The notes below the pieces were generated by a model. It was given only the letters and a program-made list of their open reading frames with translations, did no database searches and was not told the origin of the DNA. From Pomphorhynchus laevis (taxonomy: Eukaryota; Acanthocephala; Palaeacanthocephala; Echinorhynchida; Pomphorhynchidae), in the NCBI GenBank assembly GCA_012934845.2, contig WNNJ02003776.1, positions 186,001-250,000 on the forward strand: a stretch of DNA of 64,000 bases, read 5' to 3'. Shown here piece after piece: positions 41,828 to 54,063 of the stretch; the first letter of the stretch is position 1, and each line of letters begins with the position of its first letter. Position numbers and translations under genes: made by a program.

Positions 41828-44080
41828 TATTAAATCAGCTAACTGAGTCTACGTATTTAATATAATTATAAAATAAACAAAACATAATAATGCTAAATCA
41901 AAATTTAATAATTAAATAATAAAATTAATAATTGTTTTTAGATTTTCTATAATTTAAATCAAGTTAAAATAAAAAATTGAAATTTAAAATAAACGTCATT
42001 TTTATGAATTGACTTATAAATAACAGACGTTGTATCAGAATAAGAATTAGAGGTCATCAGGAGTAACTGCTATGCTATCAGGTGTCGGCCCCTAACTCCT
42101 CTAAACAACAAAGCAGCGAAGGCAAATACATGCTAATGATGTATTTCCTCTGATAAAACTATCTACTATCTTATTCTAATACAAAATATATTATTTATTA
42201 TCCATCCATAAAAATTTTCCGCTAATGATTTAAAATTTATTCTCTATATTATTGTGGTGATTTATATATTTTAAAATTTTCTGCCTGATGTTATTTTTAT
42301 AGTAACCTAGTTTAAAATATGTATCTATTAAATTATTTAAATGATTTTGAAGAAAGCCAATATCATTACATATTGTTGCAATTCTTAAAATTTCATTATT
42401 TAATGTATTATATTTTATATTATATGGTATGCATGAATGTTCATGCAAAAATATGTTTCTTGTAAATTTAAATATGTCATCTTTACGATATAAATTAATA
42501 GTAGTTTTAGTTAATGTTAATTTAATGTTCATATCTAGATATACACCTTTATCATTAATATTGGTTTTGTTAAGAATAAGGCTTTCTGGATAAATGTGCT
42601 CACTAATTGAATAAAAATTATAAGAATTAAATACACATATATCATCAATGTATCGAAACATATATTTCATATATTTATATTGTTTAGATTTAGTTTTTAC
42701 ACAGTTATGAACAAATTCATATTCTATAAAGCTTAAAAACAAGTCAGCTATAATTGGGCTACTATTACCACCCATTGGAACACCTTTTACTTGTCTAAAT
42801 ATAGATGTCCCTACTTTTAAATAATTTTGATTTATCAAAATATTTAAGGATTCTATTAATTCAATTTTATCCATATATTTATATTTATTTGATGGTTTAA
42901 TTTTTTTAGATAGGCGTTATAGTTATTATAACATATATATGTATATCATTTTCCGAATATAAGGTTAATTAATTTTACTAACGCTTCTTTAATATCTACT
43001 AAATCTAGATTTGTATAAAGCGTACTAAAATCGTATGTATTTATATTTTGAAAATTTATTCCTTTTGTCTGTTCAAAAAATTCTTTTGTAGAATTAATAC
43101 TGAAATAGTGTTTTATACGAGTATTAATTTCGATTACCTTGCAATATTTTTTAAAGTGTGCTTTAATTACTTTAAGTATTTTATTCATATAGACAGAAAG
43201 TGGTTTTAATGTACATTTAAACGCACTACATATGAACCTAGGTTTTATTCGGATTTTTATGTAATTTTAGATTCCAATATAATATAGGTATAGTTTTATT
43301 ATCTGATTCAACCTTTATACCCTTTTTATTCATTATAGAACGGTGACTTGTAATAATTGTTTCTAAACTCAACTCACAACCTTCATATGTTGGATTTACA
43401 TTTAAATCATTAGAATTAATCTCTTTCATTAGTATATCATAATAAAGCTTTTTGCATATGAAGACAAAGTTATTACTAGCTTTATCAATAGTTGTTATTA
43501 TATAGTTATTCTTTAATTTAGTAATTCTTAATACATATCTTTATTAATTTTATCTTTCCTTTTATAATTGTTTGTTATTTTCATTTTATTTTTAATTTTA
43601 TCAAATACATAATCTTTCCAAATGTGTATCTTAGAAATATTCGAGCTTTCACTATTAATCAGCTTACTAAAGTAATCATTTAAGTTATTATATAACGAAT
43701 TGTAAATTTTATTTTTGTCGTTGTTATTATTTAATCTATATTTATACCCTTTTAATAGCAGCTTTCTTAATTCACAATTTTCAATTAATTCTAGATTATG
43801 GGTACATATATGTTCATTTATTTTATCAAAACTAAGACTTTTACAATTGCATTTTATTTCCATTGTTTCTAATATTATCGTTACATATTGATTTTAAGTC
43901 TTTATTATAATTACAAATTTTTCGTCCTAATGGTGGTAGGAGTTTATACCTTATTTTAGGAATGTATTTACTTAAATCTGACACTATTATTTCTTTACTT
44001 TTAGAATTATTTAAAGATCCGGCTATATTTATGTTATCTATACATTTATTAATGAAGTTTATGGTTAATTTATATCTTAA
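41828..44080 (-). mobile_element. Naiad, RT to 3' terminus, best-preserved RT
   Basis: Minus-oriented, from the terminus (about 41835) through tail, pseudoknot block (42056-42125), thumb and RT up to about 44080. Recognisable segments: 43863-43528 (KCNCKSLSFDKINEHICTHN), 43429-43238 (TIPILYWNLKLHKNPNKT), 43188-42946 (YDFSTLYTNLDLVDIKEALV, motif A) and 42874-42230 (GVPMGGNSSPIIADLFLSFI, FRYIDDICVFN and the thumb in one 214-codon frame). The GIY-YIG part is missing. Broken by a few frame interruptions. Confidence 0.85.
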
Positions 44081-44219
44081 AAATAATTATAAAATATTCG
44101 TAAAATTAATATATATTTTATATTCATAAAATTTTTAATAACAGACACAAATTACGATATACTTAAACGAATCCTTATTCTAATATATATAAATTTTTAA
44201 AATTGTAAATCGATTTTTA

Positions 44220-44345
44220 ACAATGTATTTTTCCCTGTTGATAGCAGCCTTCTTAATTCACAATTTTCAATTAATTCTAGATTATGGGTACATATATGTT
44301 CATTTATTTTATCAAAACTAAGACTTTTACAATTGCATTTTGTTA
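44220..44345 (-). mobile_element. Small Naiad RT N-terminal fragment
   Basis: Repeats the segment found at about 43750-43855 (GCAGC-TTCTTAATTCACAAT to ACAATTGCATTTTGTT). Truncated on both sides. Confidence 0.7.
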
Positions 44346-44759
44346 ACTTATATAAGTTATGATAAGCGCAAGCAATTTTTGTAAAATTTCTAAGTTTATA
44401 AATTTATGTATTTTTTAAATTTTATAAATATTTACAAATTTTAATAGAAGCAATAATGTCTAACTTCAAATTTAATAATTTAAAGTCAACGAACTTTTTA
44501 TTCAGAAGTGATAAATGACAAAGATTTTAACTGTTCTTGAATGCAATTATTTCAGATAGATTTATTACGCTATTTTTAATTTATCCGTAATTAAGAATAA
44601 AAACATAAAATTCTTCGTTACGAAGTAATATTTAGTAAGTAAAATATACGATGTTATTATACAATTATATTGTAGAGGAAATTTATTAGGGCACTGCGTC
44701 TCTCGACTTGGCCAAATGAAAGAAATTAAATAAAACATTGTGCAACGACTTCATTTGAG
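44346..44759. other. AT-rich, no gene seen
   Basis: Nothing recognised. Confidence 0.5.
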
Positions 44760-45895
44760 ATAATATCAATATTTGATAGTCCACCGCTAGTTCCCAACAG
44801 GCAAAAGAAATTTAGCAGGTTTATCAGGTTAGCCGTAAACTTAACCTATCGATCTCCTTCAAAGATTTTTGCGCTAACACCGGGCACTCAAATACGTGGG
44901 ATAAAGACTCACATCTATCACCACAGAAAAAACACACACGAAACTCCACGTTTATGGACAGGTATGCGAGTGCAACAAAACTTGTCGTGATATCCGTGTA
45001 AAGAAACCCTCCAAACGAGGGGGCGTTTAGAAGCACACGGAGACTGCCAACTCGTTTGCGTATTAACTGGTGAAGTGTACAGATGATGATCTAGCTTGCT
45101 AACCTTATCTGTAAAGTCTTTTTTATTTTGAATATAATGTACCGTATCTTGTGCTCCGATCATATTTCGTAAATACTCCGTACATAACTCGACTTTAGAT
45201 AAAACATAAACCGCAGTCGTCGAGCACTTTGGAGAGACGCCTACAACACGCTTAATGAATCTGCCTTTACATTTGTCGATCTGCGCAAAATTAGCCGTCG
45301 TGAGGTCCGTCCAGATTGCTGAAAGCGCGTACGACAAAATCGGTAGAAGCATGACATGAAAATACTGAAGAGCACCACCAAAGGAAAGCTTACCTAAACA
45401 TTTAACTCGCGAAGTGGCTATGACGATTTTCGCACATTTCTTTTCGATATGAAGCTTAAAAGATCACCTACTTGTCAATAGCATCCCCAAATACGTGTAT
45501 TGATTACTGAACTCTACCTTCCTGCTGTTTAAACTAATCTCGTCATGTGAGCACAATCTGCCACCTTTACGAAACTTTACTACCTTTGTTTTATCGATAT
45601 TGACTTCAATTAGATTATTTGAACAGTAGTTAGCTAGAGCAGTGGTTACGTTTTGAGCCGATTCCAGATCTTTCGTTAGAATAACTAAGTCGTCCGCGTA
45701 AAGAACAGAACTTGAAGTTTGACATTCGTTTCTCAGATGAGACGGCAAATCATGGATATAAACAGAGAAAAGGATAGGGCTGAGCGGATCTCCCTGCATC
45801 ACACCGCGGCTAGCAATTATTGTGTCTGATGAAGTAAGTCCGTCGAAGACATTTAATGAATTGGCATAGAGGATATTGCCTAAGAGTTTCAGCAT
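44760..45895 (-). pseudogene. Jockey/CR1-like LINE, RT second half to C-terminus
   Basis: Minus strand. 45895-45464 is one clean frame with GVMQGDPLSPILFSVYIHDL (motif B), VLYADDLVILTK (motif C), IDKTKVVKFRKGG and YTYLGMLL. 45352-44918 gives LPILSYALSAIWTD...IDKCKGRFIKRVVGVS, and 45036-44824 gives CFFCGDRCESLSHVFECPVL, a C-x2-C-x8-H-x3-C knuckle at the C-terminus. The two frames overlap out of register, so at least one shift separates them, and the region between 45464 and 45352 has another. The family is shared with 4141-5720. It is truncated upstream of motif B. Confidence 0.8.
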
Positions 45896-46204
45896 ACGAC
45901 CAGATATCCGGAAACAATTAATAATATTAATTATTAATTATAAATTATTAATATTTATTAATAATTAATAAATAATATTAATAATTATTAATTATTAATA
46001 TTAATTATAATTATATAATTATTTTGTAAATAATATTATCCGCGGTTGGCGAACGAAATATCGAAGAAATATTCAATTTCTTGTTTTCTGGGAATGGCAT
46101 TTAGATACAAAAATAATTAAATAAAAAAGTACAAGCAACTTAGGAGATTTGACTGTTTACAATAAATTCAAAACGGAAATTTACATAAACTTAGTACACT
46201 AATA
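45896..46204. other. AT inverted-repeat tract and RWDD2 3' flank
   Basis: 45915-46020 consists of AATTATTAATATT-type alternating inverted repeats at the truncation edge of the LINE. The rest is the presumed 3' UTR of the neighbouring gene. Confidence 0.5.
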
Positions 46205-46830
46205 TTATTCATTCTGTAGATTAAATAACAACATGAAAATATCATCTCTCTTTAACTCGTTCTTGAGAAAATTTCTCAGCTCACCTAGGTTAGTGTGTGA
46301 GCCTTCGACAAATTGTTTTTCAACAAATTTATTCATCATCGGATTAATATCATTTTCGTCTAATAAAAGCTGTATTTTTCTCCATCTAAGCGATCGGATA
46401 ATTTGCCAGAAATTGCGGATGTTATCTGGATCGCCCTCAACGCAAATTAAGCCAGGCTTTCCTGGGCTTGAGAAGCCTGTAAGATCGAAATCGTGAGCTT
46501 TGTTTATAATTAGTCGTCTTTTTGTTGGATTGCGAATATGATGACTATATATCCATCGTCTTTGATATTTATGACCAACGTTTATTTTTTCTTCAGAGAG
46601 TGATGCTCCAAACTTCCTAGTGAGCACATTTCTTACCTCTGTTATAATCCATTGAGTAATTTCGAATACGGTTTCATTAACGCAATCGACCCCATATTTT
46701 GCCATAATGTCTGATTGCTCCGCTCTTGTTATATCTGATATATTCATCTCAACATATGGACTACCAGAGCTGTGGACGATGATAATCAAAGAATTTGCCT
46801 TAAATATTGTTTTTACAAAATACTTGTTCG
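46205..46830 (-). CDS. RWDD2: RWDD2-like protein, last exon
   Basis: A single minus frame runs from a plausible splice acceptor (TTTTATATAG, exon start 46830) to the stop at 46205. The first part (SSGSPYVEMNISDITRAEQS, VFEITQWIITEV) fits the end of an RWD domain. The rest has IYSHHIRNPTKRR, DLTGFSSPGKPGLICVEG and FWQIIRSLRWRKIQLL, the C-terminal domain specific to RWDD2A/B proteins (DUF1115). Human RWDD2 proteins are about 290-320 residues, so roughly the first 100 residues must lie in upstream exons, which I could not find between 46831 and 48000. The frame has an ATG at 46789, but the frame upstream is open and domain-consistent, so I prefer the spliced model. Cellular role not established. 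The frame is intact, hence probably a live host gene. Confidence 0.75.
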
Positions 46831-47082
46831 CTATATAAAAGATTTGAAAAATTCTATCTTTTTAATACGCTTATTTAATAATTATAATATTTTGTTCAAT
46901 AAATAAAGATTTTATTTTTTGATCTGATGTTGCTAAATAAAGGCCGAAAAATCGAGAAGTCCCAGGTTTATTTTGTTTTCAAATTTTCAACCACTACTGT
47001 GGTCATCAAGAAAACGTTATTGCTCACGTTACAACAAGCATATAAAGGAAATGTAGATATGGAAGAAACATACTGTAAGTCA
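46831..47082. other. Probable RWDD2 intron sequence, no gene seen
   Basis: AT-rich near the exon, then a less AT-rich stretch with no recognisable domain. Confidence 0.4.
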
Positions 47083-47395
47083 ATCTGGAAAAATAAATTT
47101 GCCATTTGTAATCAAGTGGGTAGGCACCTCCGGTTTATTACCCTCAAAGTTGTTGTCGGAATCTAGGTAACATAATATGATAGCCTCTTTTATTTGCCTT
47201 ATAGACTTATCACTTTCGTGGGCTATATAATTTCTGCATCAGCAAAATGTACGTAGCGGCCGTTGGCGGTAAAGTGATTCTAAACGGCTGAGCATATTAG
47301 TCCAAGACGTAATGCCCGCTTGTGACCCAAAAATCTAAGAGCAAGCTTTTCGCTTGTTTGTCCTACGTAATGAGCCGCGCAAACATTACACGGTG
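47083..47395 (-). pseudogene. Penelope-like C-terminal GIY-YIG fragment
   Basis: The minus strand reads YCTPCNVCAAHYVGQTSEKL and LRFLGHKRALRLG (GIY-YIG core with a C-x2-C), then in another frame ESDKSIRQIKEAI...NFEGNKPEVPTHLITNGKF, the C-terminal end typical of Penelope proteins. A different family from the one at 37815. Broken. Confidence 0.7.
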
Positions 47396-47870
47396 TACAA
47401 TATCCATTCGATCTTTTCATATTTTTGTTTTATTTTGAATAAAGCAGAGATACCTGCTTACGTTTACAAAATACAGTACTGTGAGAACCAGTGCTTCCAT
47501 ACGCTATTCTTAACACGCGATGGAGAAGATCAAATTAGTGATCTTCTCCTAAACGGAAAAGTTCCTAAACTGAAAATTTACATAGTTTTTCAGGCTTTAA
47601 ATAGTCGATTTGTGCTTTATTGTAAATCTCTTTTGCTGCAATTGTAAAATTGTAAAATTTTGCTGCAATTGTAAAATTGCAGCTAAATGGATGTGCCTAC
47701 AAATTGATTACAAATGGCAAATTTATTTTTCCATATTAACTTCCATTATGCTTCTTCCAGATGTGTTTTTGCTTTATGTTCGTTGTAACGTGTGCAATTA
47801 CGTTTCCCTGACGATGACCGCAGCAACTTGCAACTTCGATGGCTTGATCAGATGCTAGACAAGCCTGGTA
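47396..47870. other. Unassigned, with an inverted copy of the Penelope end
   Basis: 47687-47745 repeats, in inverted orientation, the sequence at 47083-47130 (TTGATTACAAATGGCAAATT), so Penelope ends flank the interval head to head. GGAGAAGATCA/TGATCTTCTCC forms a perfect hairpin near 47520-47547. No gene recognised. Confidence 0.55.
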
Positions 47871-50060
47871 AACCCAAACGTTGTGTGAAGGCGTGATGGG
47901 AGCGTCTAGCAGATGTTTCTGTCAAAGAACTTTTTCTGGCTACATCCGGGAGGACTATTAACGGTTGCCAAAAGAGGTGAAGATCATTGATCAGGAATGG
48001 GAGATATTCAGATCCTCGCTTGCCAAATAATCTGTGAAAAGTTGTGGCTCGAAGGCATTAGGTGCTTGTCGCGGAAGAAACACTCGAACTGCTTAATGGA
48101 CACTAACAGTTAGAGATTTTGTCCAACAGAAGAAGCTAGCTTATAAGGCAACTTTGTCAGATAAATCAGTGGAAGCTGTAGACAAGTACCGAAAGGCAAA
48201 GAGAGTTTCAGCTCGAGCAGTTATAAAAGCGAAGAAGGCGGTTTGGGAGAAGTTTGGAGAGCACTTAGAACTTGATTATTGGTCAGCTTCGAAGATGTTC
48301 TGGAGAACGATCAGGAACCTTCGTGTTGAAAAGCAGAAAACTCCTCAAACTGTCTATAACAAGAAAGGATCTATGCCGACTGGCATAAATCCTTTAGAAA
48401 TAGATCTATTAAGATAGATCTATTTTCATAGATCCTTAAGAAATTCTTAATTGTTGAATAGAGCATTTTAGGAGTCTCCTTAAACCGATTGATGTCTTCT
48501 ATTGTAGAAGTAGAGCCTTTAGAACCTACGGAAGAGCTCATCTCTTTGGAAGAGGTCATTGCTGTTGTTAAAAAACTTCGTAATTACAAGTCTTCTGGAA
48601 TAGACGAGATTCGACCTTAAGCTGTAAAGGCTCTCGACGTTGTTGGCATGAAGTGACTAACATGGATCTTCAATGTTGCATTGAAGTCGGGCAAGGTTTC
48701 TAGTGAGTGGCGAACTGAGGTGGTGGTACCGATCTTCTAGAAAGGTGACCGAAGAGTTTGTTGTTGTAATTATCAGGGCATCACTCTTCCTGGTCAAACT
48801 GGTAAGCTATTTGCTAGGATTCTTGAGTTAAGGATACGACCTATAGTTGAGGGACAGTTGCAAGAAAAACAATACGGCTTTAGTTTATGTCGTGGAACTA
48901 CGGCTCAGCTTTTTACTCTCTCAACTATCATTAAGCGGTCTTGGTAGTTCGCTCAAGCATTCTACATGTGTTTTGTAGATTTGGAGGAGGCGTTCGATTG
49001 AGTTCCGCGAGAGAGGTTGTGGGAGGTACTAAAAGAATTTGGAGTACCACACTATATTCGGGTAGCTATGGCTTCTTTGTATGAACAAAGTATGAGTTGT
49101 GTTCGTGTTCTATGGTAGGAAGTCTGTTACATTTCCAGTAGGCGTTGGGCTTTATCAGGGTTGTCCTATGTCTCTACTTTTGTTCCTTGTTTACATGGAC
49201 AAAATTTCGAGACGGGATGCTCTGACGGATGTCGGCCTTCAGTTCGATTCTATCAGGATAGCATCTCTGCTTTTTGCAGATGACGTTGTTTTGTAGGCTT
49301 CTTGTCCTGAGGACTTACAATGCCTACTAGATCGATTCACGATGGATTGCCAAGCGGCAGGGATGTTGGTTATTACCTCCAAGACTGTCTCTATGTGCTC
49401 GTCTTGAATTCACTTGCCAATGTCAATCCGGATTGGGGAGAAAGTTCTTCCTGATACGTAGGTTTTTAAGTATCTTGGGGTAGTGTTCTCGAGGAACGGC
49501 ATGAACATAAAGAAGATTGAGAAGCGAATTTGTGCAGCTTACGTAGCAATGCGTTCTTTGTACAGGTCTGTCGCGGTGAAGCGGGAGTTGAGTCGTCTGG
49601 CGAAGCTTTCAGTTTACCATATAATATTCGTTCCTATTTTAACTTATGGTAATGAGCTTTGGGTTATGACCGAAAAAATAGCACCACTGATAAAGGCGCC
49701 GAAATGAGGTTCATTCGCGGTGTGGCCGGTCTTAGTCTTAGAGATAAGGTTGGGAAATCGGTTATTCGGATGGACTCGGAGTAAAGTCGTTGCTTCTACA
49801 CATCGAATAAAGTCAGTTGAGGTGGCTAGGACACGTCCTGAGGATGTCTAGGGATCGCCTTCTTCGTAGGGCTTTATAGTCCGGACTCTATGGAAAGAGA
49901 CCTCGAGGTAGACCTCAGTACAGGTGGAGAGATCAAATCTCGAAACTGGCCGAAGGCCGCCTTAGGGTATCTGAAAGAGAACTTTGATCTGTCGCCAGGA
50001 TCGTGATGTCTGGAGTTAGTTTGGTTCGTGCACTGCCTCCACGACCGACACCCAAACCAG
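47871..50060 (+). pseudogene. RTE-like LINE, RT region
   Basis: Decayed plus-strand RT. Pre-RT WSASKMFWRTIRNLR (48280) precedes fingers with ITLPGQTGKLFARILE (48780). Next are the polymerase A motif region FVDLEEAFD (48975), FGVPHYIRVAMASLY and GLYQGCPMSLLLFLVYMDKI (B). Motif C, RIASLLFADDVVL, ends near 49296. Then come FKYLGVVFS and AYVAMRSLYRSVAVKRELSR, YHIIFVPILTYGNELWVMTE and a final RGVAGLS...IRWLGHVLRMS-like end near 49850. The motifs resemble the Rex/RTE group of fish and invertebrates. At least eight stops or shifts. No APE endonuclease could be read. Confidence 0.75.
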
Positions 50061-50309
50061 TGGTTAACAGGAACACAATTTTATATTATTTGTTTGTTCT
50101 TGTCAAGAAATTGTTGTTGTTGATCGCAGTAGTGGTTGTGAAGCTTTGAAAGCAATATAAATATGGGACTCATCTCGACTTTTCCGAAAATTTACAATTG
50201 AATCTGCTTACACAATAAGTATAATAACGGGATTTGTAAAATATATATCATTCATATCTGTTTAATTTTTATGACACTCTGCTACTTTAATATAACACAC
50301 GCTACTTTA
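50061..50309. other. Unassigned spacer
   Basis: Nothing recognised. Confidence 0.5.
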
Positions 50310-50420
50310 ATATTTGTCATTAGAATGTATTTTCCCTCACTGCTATGCTGTGTCAAAGAATAGAGGCCGAAACATGATAACATAGCAGTTCCTTTTGATG
50401 ACCTCAAAAGAAGGTCATCA
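50310..50420 (+). mobile_element. Naiad tail block fragment
   Basis: Only the conserved block (CTGCTATG ... GAGGCCGAAAC ... CATAGCAGTTCCTT) and a few bases after it. It then breaks into AT-rich sequence. Confidence 0.7.
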
Positions 50421-50559
50421 AAATCATAGAATATTATTATGATTTTAATCATAGAATATGATTAATATTAATATAGATTATTATTTATAGATATGAATGG
50501 AATGATATTCCATTATTAGATTATTATTTATAGATATTAATAGAATGATATTATTTATA

Positions 50560-51850
50560 GACACAAAAGGAATAAATTTTCAAAATATAAATACATACGA
50601 TTTTAGTACGCTTTATACAAATCTAGATTTAGCAGATATTAAAGAAGCGTTAGTAAAATTAATTAATCTTAAATTCGGAAAAAGATATACATATATATGT
50701 TATAATAATTATAACGCCTAACTAACAAAAATTAAACCATCAAGTAAATATAAATATATAGATAAAATTGAATTAACAGAATCCTTCAATATTTTGATAA
50801 ATGCAAATTATTTAAAAGTAGGGACATCTATATTTAGAGAAGTAAAAGGTGTTCCAATGGGAGGTAATAGTAGCCCAATTATAGCTGACTGTTTTTAAGC
50901 TTTATAGAATATGAATTTGTTCATAACAGTGTAAAAACTAAATCTAAACAATATAAATATATGAAATATATGTTTCGATACATTGATGATATATGTGTAT
51001 TTAATTCTAATAATTTTTATTCAATTAATGAACACATTTATCCAGAAAGCCTTGTTCTTAACAAAACCAATATTTATGATAAAGAAGGTGTATATCTAAT
51101 ATACATTAAATTAACATTAACTAAAACTACTATTAATTTATATCGTAAAGATGACATATTTAAATTTACAAGAAATATATTTTTGCATGAGTATTCATGC
51201 ATACCATTTAATATAAAATATAATACATTAAATAATGAAATTTTAAGAATTGCAACAATATGTAATGATATTGGCTTTCTTCAAAATCATTTAAATAATT
51301 TAATAGCTACATATTTTAAACTAGGCTACTATAAAAATAACATCAAGCAGAAAATAGTAACAATATATAAATCAACACAATAATATAAAGAATAAATTTA
51401 AACTCTTAAGTGGCAAATTTTTATGGATGGATAATAAATAATATACTTTGTATTAGAATAAGATACTAGATAGTTTTATCAGAGGAAATACATCATTAGC
51501 ATGTATTTGGCCCCGCTGATATGTTGGGTAGAGGAGTTAGCGGCCGAAACCTGATAGCATAGCAGTTCCTCCTGATGACCTCTACTTCGTATTCTGATAC
51601 TACGTCTGTTATTTGGTAGTCAATTCACAAAAATGAAGTTTATTTTAAATTTCAAGTTTTTGTTTTCTGCTTGATGTTATTTTTATAGTAACCTAGTTTA
51701 AATTTTATATTTTAACTTGATTTAAATTATAGAAAATCTAAAAACAATTATTAATTTTATTATTTAATTATTAAATTTTGATTTAGCTTTATTATGTTTT
51801 GTTTTGTTTATAATTATATTAAATACGTATACTCAGTTAGCTGATTTGAT
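50560..51850 (+). mobile_element. Naiad, RT motif A to 3' terminus
   Basis: Plus-oriented. Motif A region (TACGATTTTAGTACGC), VPMGGNSSPIIAD, FRYIDDICVFN (50961), thumb (to about 51440), tail with the block (51519-51575) and terminus (51820-51840). A small piece of RT (FRYIDDI region) is duplicated right after it at 51855-51970. Broken in a few places. Confidence 0.82.
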
Positions 51851-52024
51851 TTTTCATAACTGTGTAAAAAATAAATCTAAATTATATAAAGATATGAAAT
51901 GTGTTTCGATACATTGATGATATATGTGTATTTAACTCTAATAATTTTTATCCAATAAGTGAACAAAAAACATACAATTTAATTTTAGAAAACTTGCAAT
52001 TTAATGTAATTTGTATTTTTTATT

Positions 52025-52072
52025 TTACAGATGTCTGAAGATGATCTATGTCAAGATCGAAATATCACAAAA
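52025..52072 (+). ncRNA. Hammerhead-like remnant
   Basis: Plus strand: TGT, CTGAAGA, an extra T, GATCT...AGATC as stem II (loop ATGTCA), GAAA, TATC, ACA. TGT/ACA can pair as a 3-base stem I, and the core CUGANGA...GAAA is present, but stem III is nearly absent and one extra base lies before stem II. This resembles the reduced type I hammerheads reported in Penelope-like elements. Weak. Confidence 0.35.
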
Positions 52073-52145
52073 AATTATTGCTCTTTTCGTGTTTTGAATT
52101 ATTGTGTTGATATTTATATTTTACTATTTCCTATAGTAAAATATG

Positions 52146-52520
52146 GTGAGTCATCACAATAACTCACCAGTGCCAGACCCCTCCCACTGCTGGATACAGA
52201 GGAGGCCTGGCAGACAGCACGCGAGTCATGTGTATGAAGTACCAGAAAGATTTCTGGTAACTTCACATTGAGTGCTAAATCAGAACTACTGCATCACCAA
52301 ATAGGATCATTAGCAAAAGCACTGGCATATGCCAGCGCAGGTTTCTTTTTTTAGAAGAAAAATGCCCGTCCTCCTCTGTATCCAGCAGTGGGAGGGATCT
52401 GGCACTGATGAGTTATTGTGATGACGAAACGGTACTTGCTACTGTTATTGTCGTTCTTCCGCGTCTGGTTAAAAATGATTGTGTACATAATTCACGCGGA
52501 ATGGTCTCACACCCCTCTGG
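52146..52520. repeat. Hammerhead-bearing foldback repeat, copy H3 (degraded)
   Basis: The left part (52146-52225, minus) keeps GTC and the TGCCAG/CTGGCA stem but has CTGGTGA and has lost GAAA. The right part (52370-52450, plus) keeps CTGATGA (52405-52411), stem II GTTATTGTGATGAC and GAAA (52426-52429), but the cleavage strand is replaced by TGCCCGTCC. The right end carries TTCACGCGGAATGGTCTCAC, the same terminus as the foldback at 19866. Neither half should cleave. Confidence 0.7.
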
Positions 52521-52639
52521 ATATATGATGTATATATGATGTATATTTAAATGATATTTATATGATATAGATGATATATTTGTATTTAACTCTAATAAAT
52601 TTTATTCAAAGAGCGAACAAATTTATCCAGGTAGCCTTA

Positions 52640-54063
52640 TTCTTAATATATCAAATCAGCAAACTGAGTCTACGTATTTAATATAATTATAAAATAAACA
52701 AAACATAATAATGCTAAATCAAAATTTAATAATTAAATAATAAAATAAATAATTGTTATAAGATTTTTTATAATTTAAATCAAGTATAAATAGAAATTAA
52801 AAATAAAAGTCATTTTTATGAATTGACTAATAAATAACAGACGTTGTATCAGAATAAGGATTAGAGGTTATCAGGAGAAACTGCTATGCTATCAAGTTTC
52901 GGCCCTATCTCCTCTACCCAACATAACAGTGGGGGCAAATACGTGTTAAGGACTATTTTCTCTGAAATAACTATCTAGTATCTTATTCTAATACAAAGTA
53001 TATTATTTATTATCTATCCATAAAAATTTGCCACTTAAGAGTATAAATTTATTCTTTATGTTATTGTGTTGATTTGCATGTTTTACTATTTTCTGCTTGA
53101 TGGTATTTTTTATAGTAACCTAGTTTAAAATATTCATCTATTAAATTATTTAAATGATGCTGAAGAAAACCAATAATATGTTATTTGGTATGCATGAATG
53201 CTCATGCAAAAAAATGTTTATTGTAAATTTAAATATGTCATCTTTACGATATAAATTAAAAGTAGTTTTAATTAGTGTTAATTTAATGCTCATATCAAGA
53301 TATATACTTTCTTTATAATTAATATTAGTTTATTAAGAATGGGGCTACCTGAATTATTCCTTTTGTGTTTTAAAAATTCTTTTGTATAATTTATACTGAA
53401 ATTGTGTTTTATGACAGTGTTAATTTCGATTATCCTACAATATTTTTTGAAGTGTGCTTTAATTACTTTAAGTATTTTATTCATATAGACAGAAAGTGGT
53501 TTTAATGTACATTTAAACGCACTACATATGAACCTAGGTTTTATTGGAGTTTATGTAATTTTGGATTCCAATATAATATAGGTATTGTTTTATTATCTGA
53601 TTTAATTTTTATATCCTTCTTATTTATTATAGAATAAAGACTTGTAGTAATTGTTTCTAACTTAAATCACTACATTCATATGTTGTGTTTATATTTAAAT
53701 CATTATAATTAACTTCTTTCATCAGTAATATCATATATTACATCAGTATATCATAATAAAGCTTTTTGCATATGAAGACAAAGTTATTACTAGCTTTATC
53801 AATAGTTGTTATTACATAGTTATGCTTTAATTTAGTAAGTTCTTTATACATATCTTTATTAATTTGATCTTTCCTTTTATAATTGTTTGTTATTTTCATT
53901 TTCTCTCTAATTTTATCTAATATATATGTTTTTCAAATGTTTATCTTCGATGTATTTAAGCTTTTACTATTAATCAACTTATCAAAGTAAACATTTAAGT
54001 TATTTTATAACGAATTGTAAATTCTATTTCTATTGTTATTATTTAATCTATATTTATACCCTT
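52640..54063 (-). mobile_element. Naiad, 3' half, split by LINE copies C1 and C2
   Basis: Minus-oriented from the terminus (about 52660) through tail, block (52865-52935), thumb and much of the RT. An internal deletion removes part of the RT between motifs A and C. Homology stops at ATATTTATACCCTT (54050-54063), the LINE insertion site, and resumes at about 60350. Confidence 0.82.
54050..54063. repeat. Array junction repeat (ATATTTATACCCTT), left copy
   Basis: An exact copy lies at 56923-56936 between the two LINE copies. The right edge (60350-60366, TATCTTTATATACTTTT) is a diverged form. Confidence 0.8.

Noticed and set aside
46927-47166. A plus-strand host exon (79 codons)
   Set aside because: The minus strand of 47083-47395 reads as a Penelope GIY-YIG fragment, so this frame is largely its shadow.
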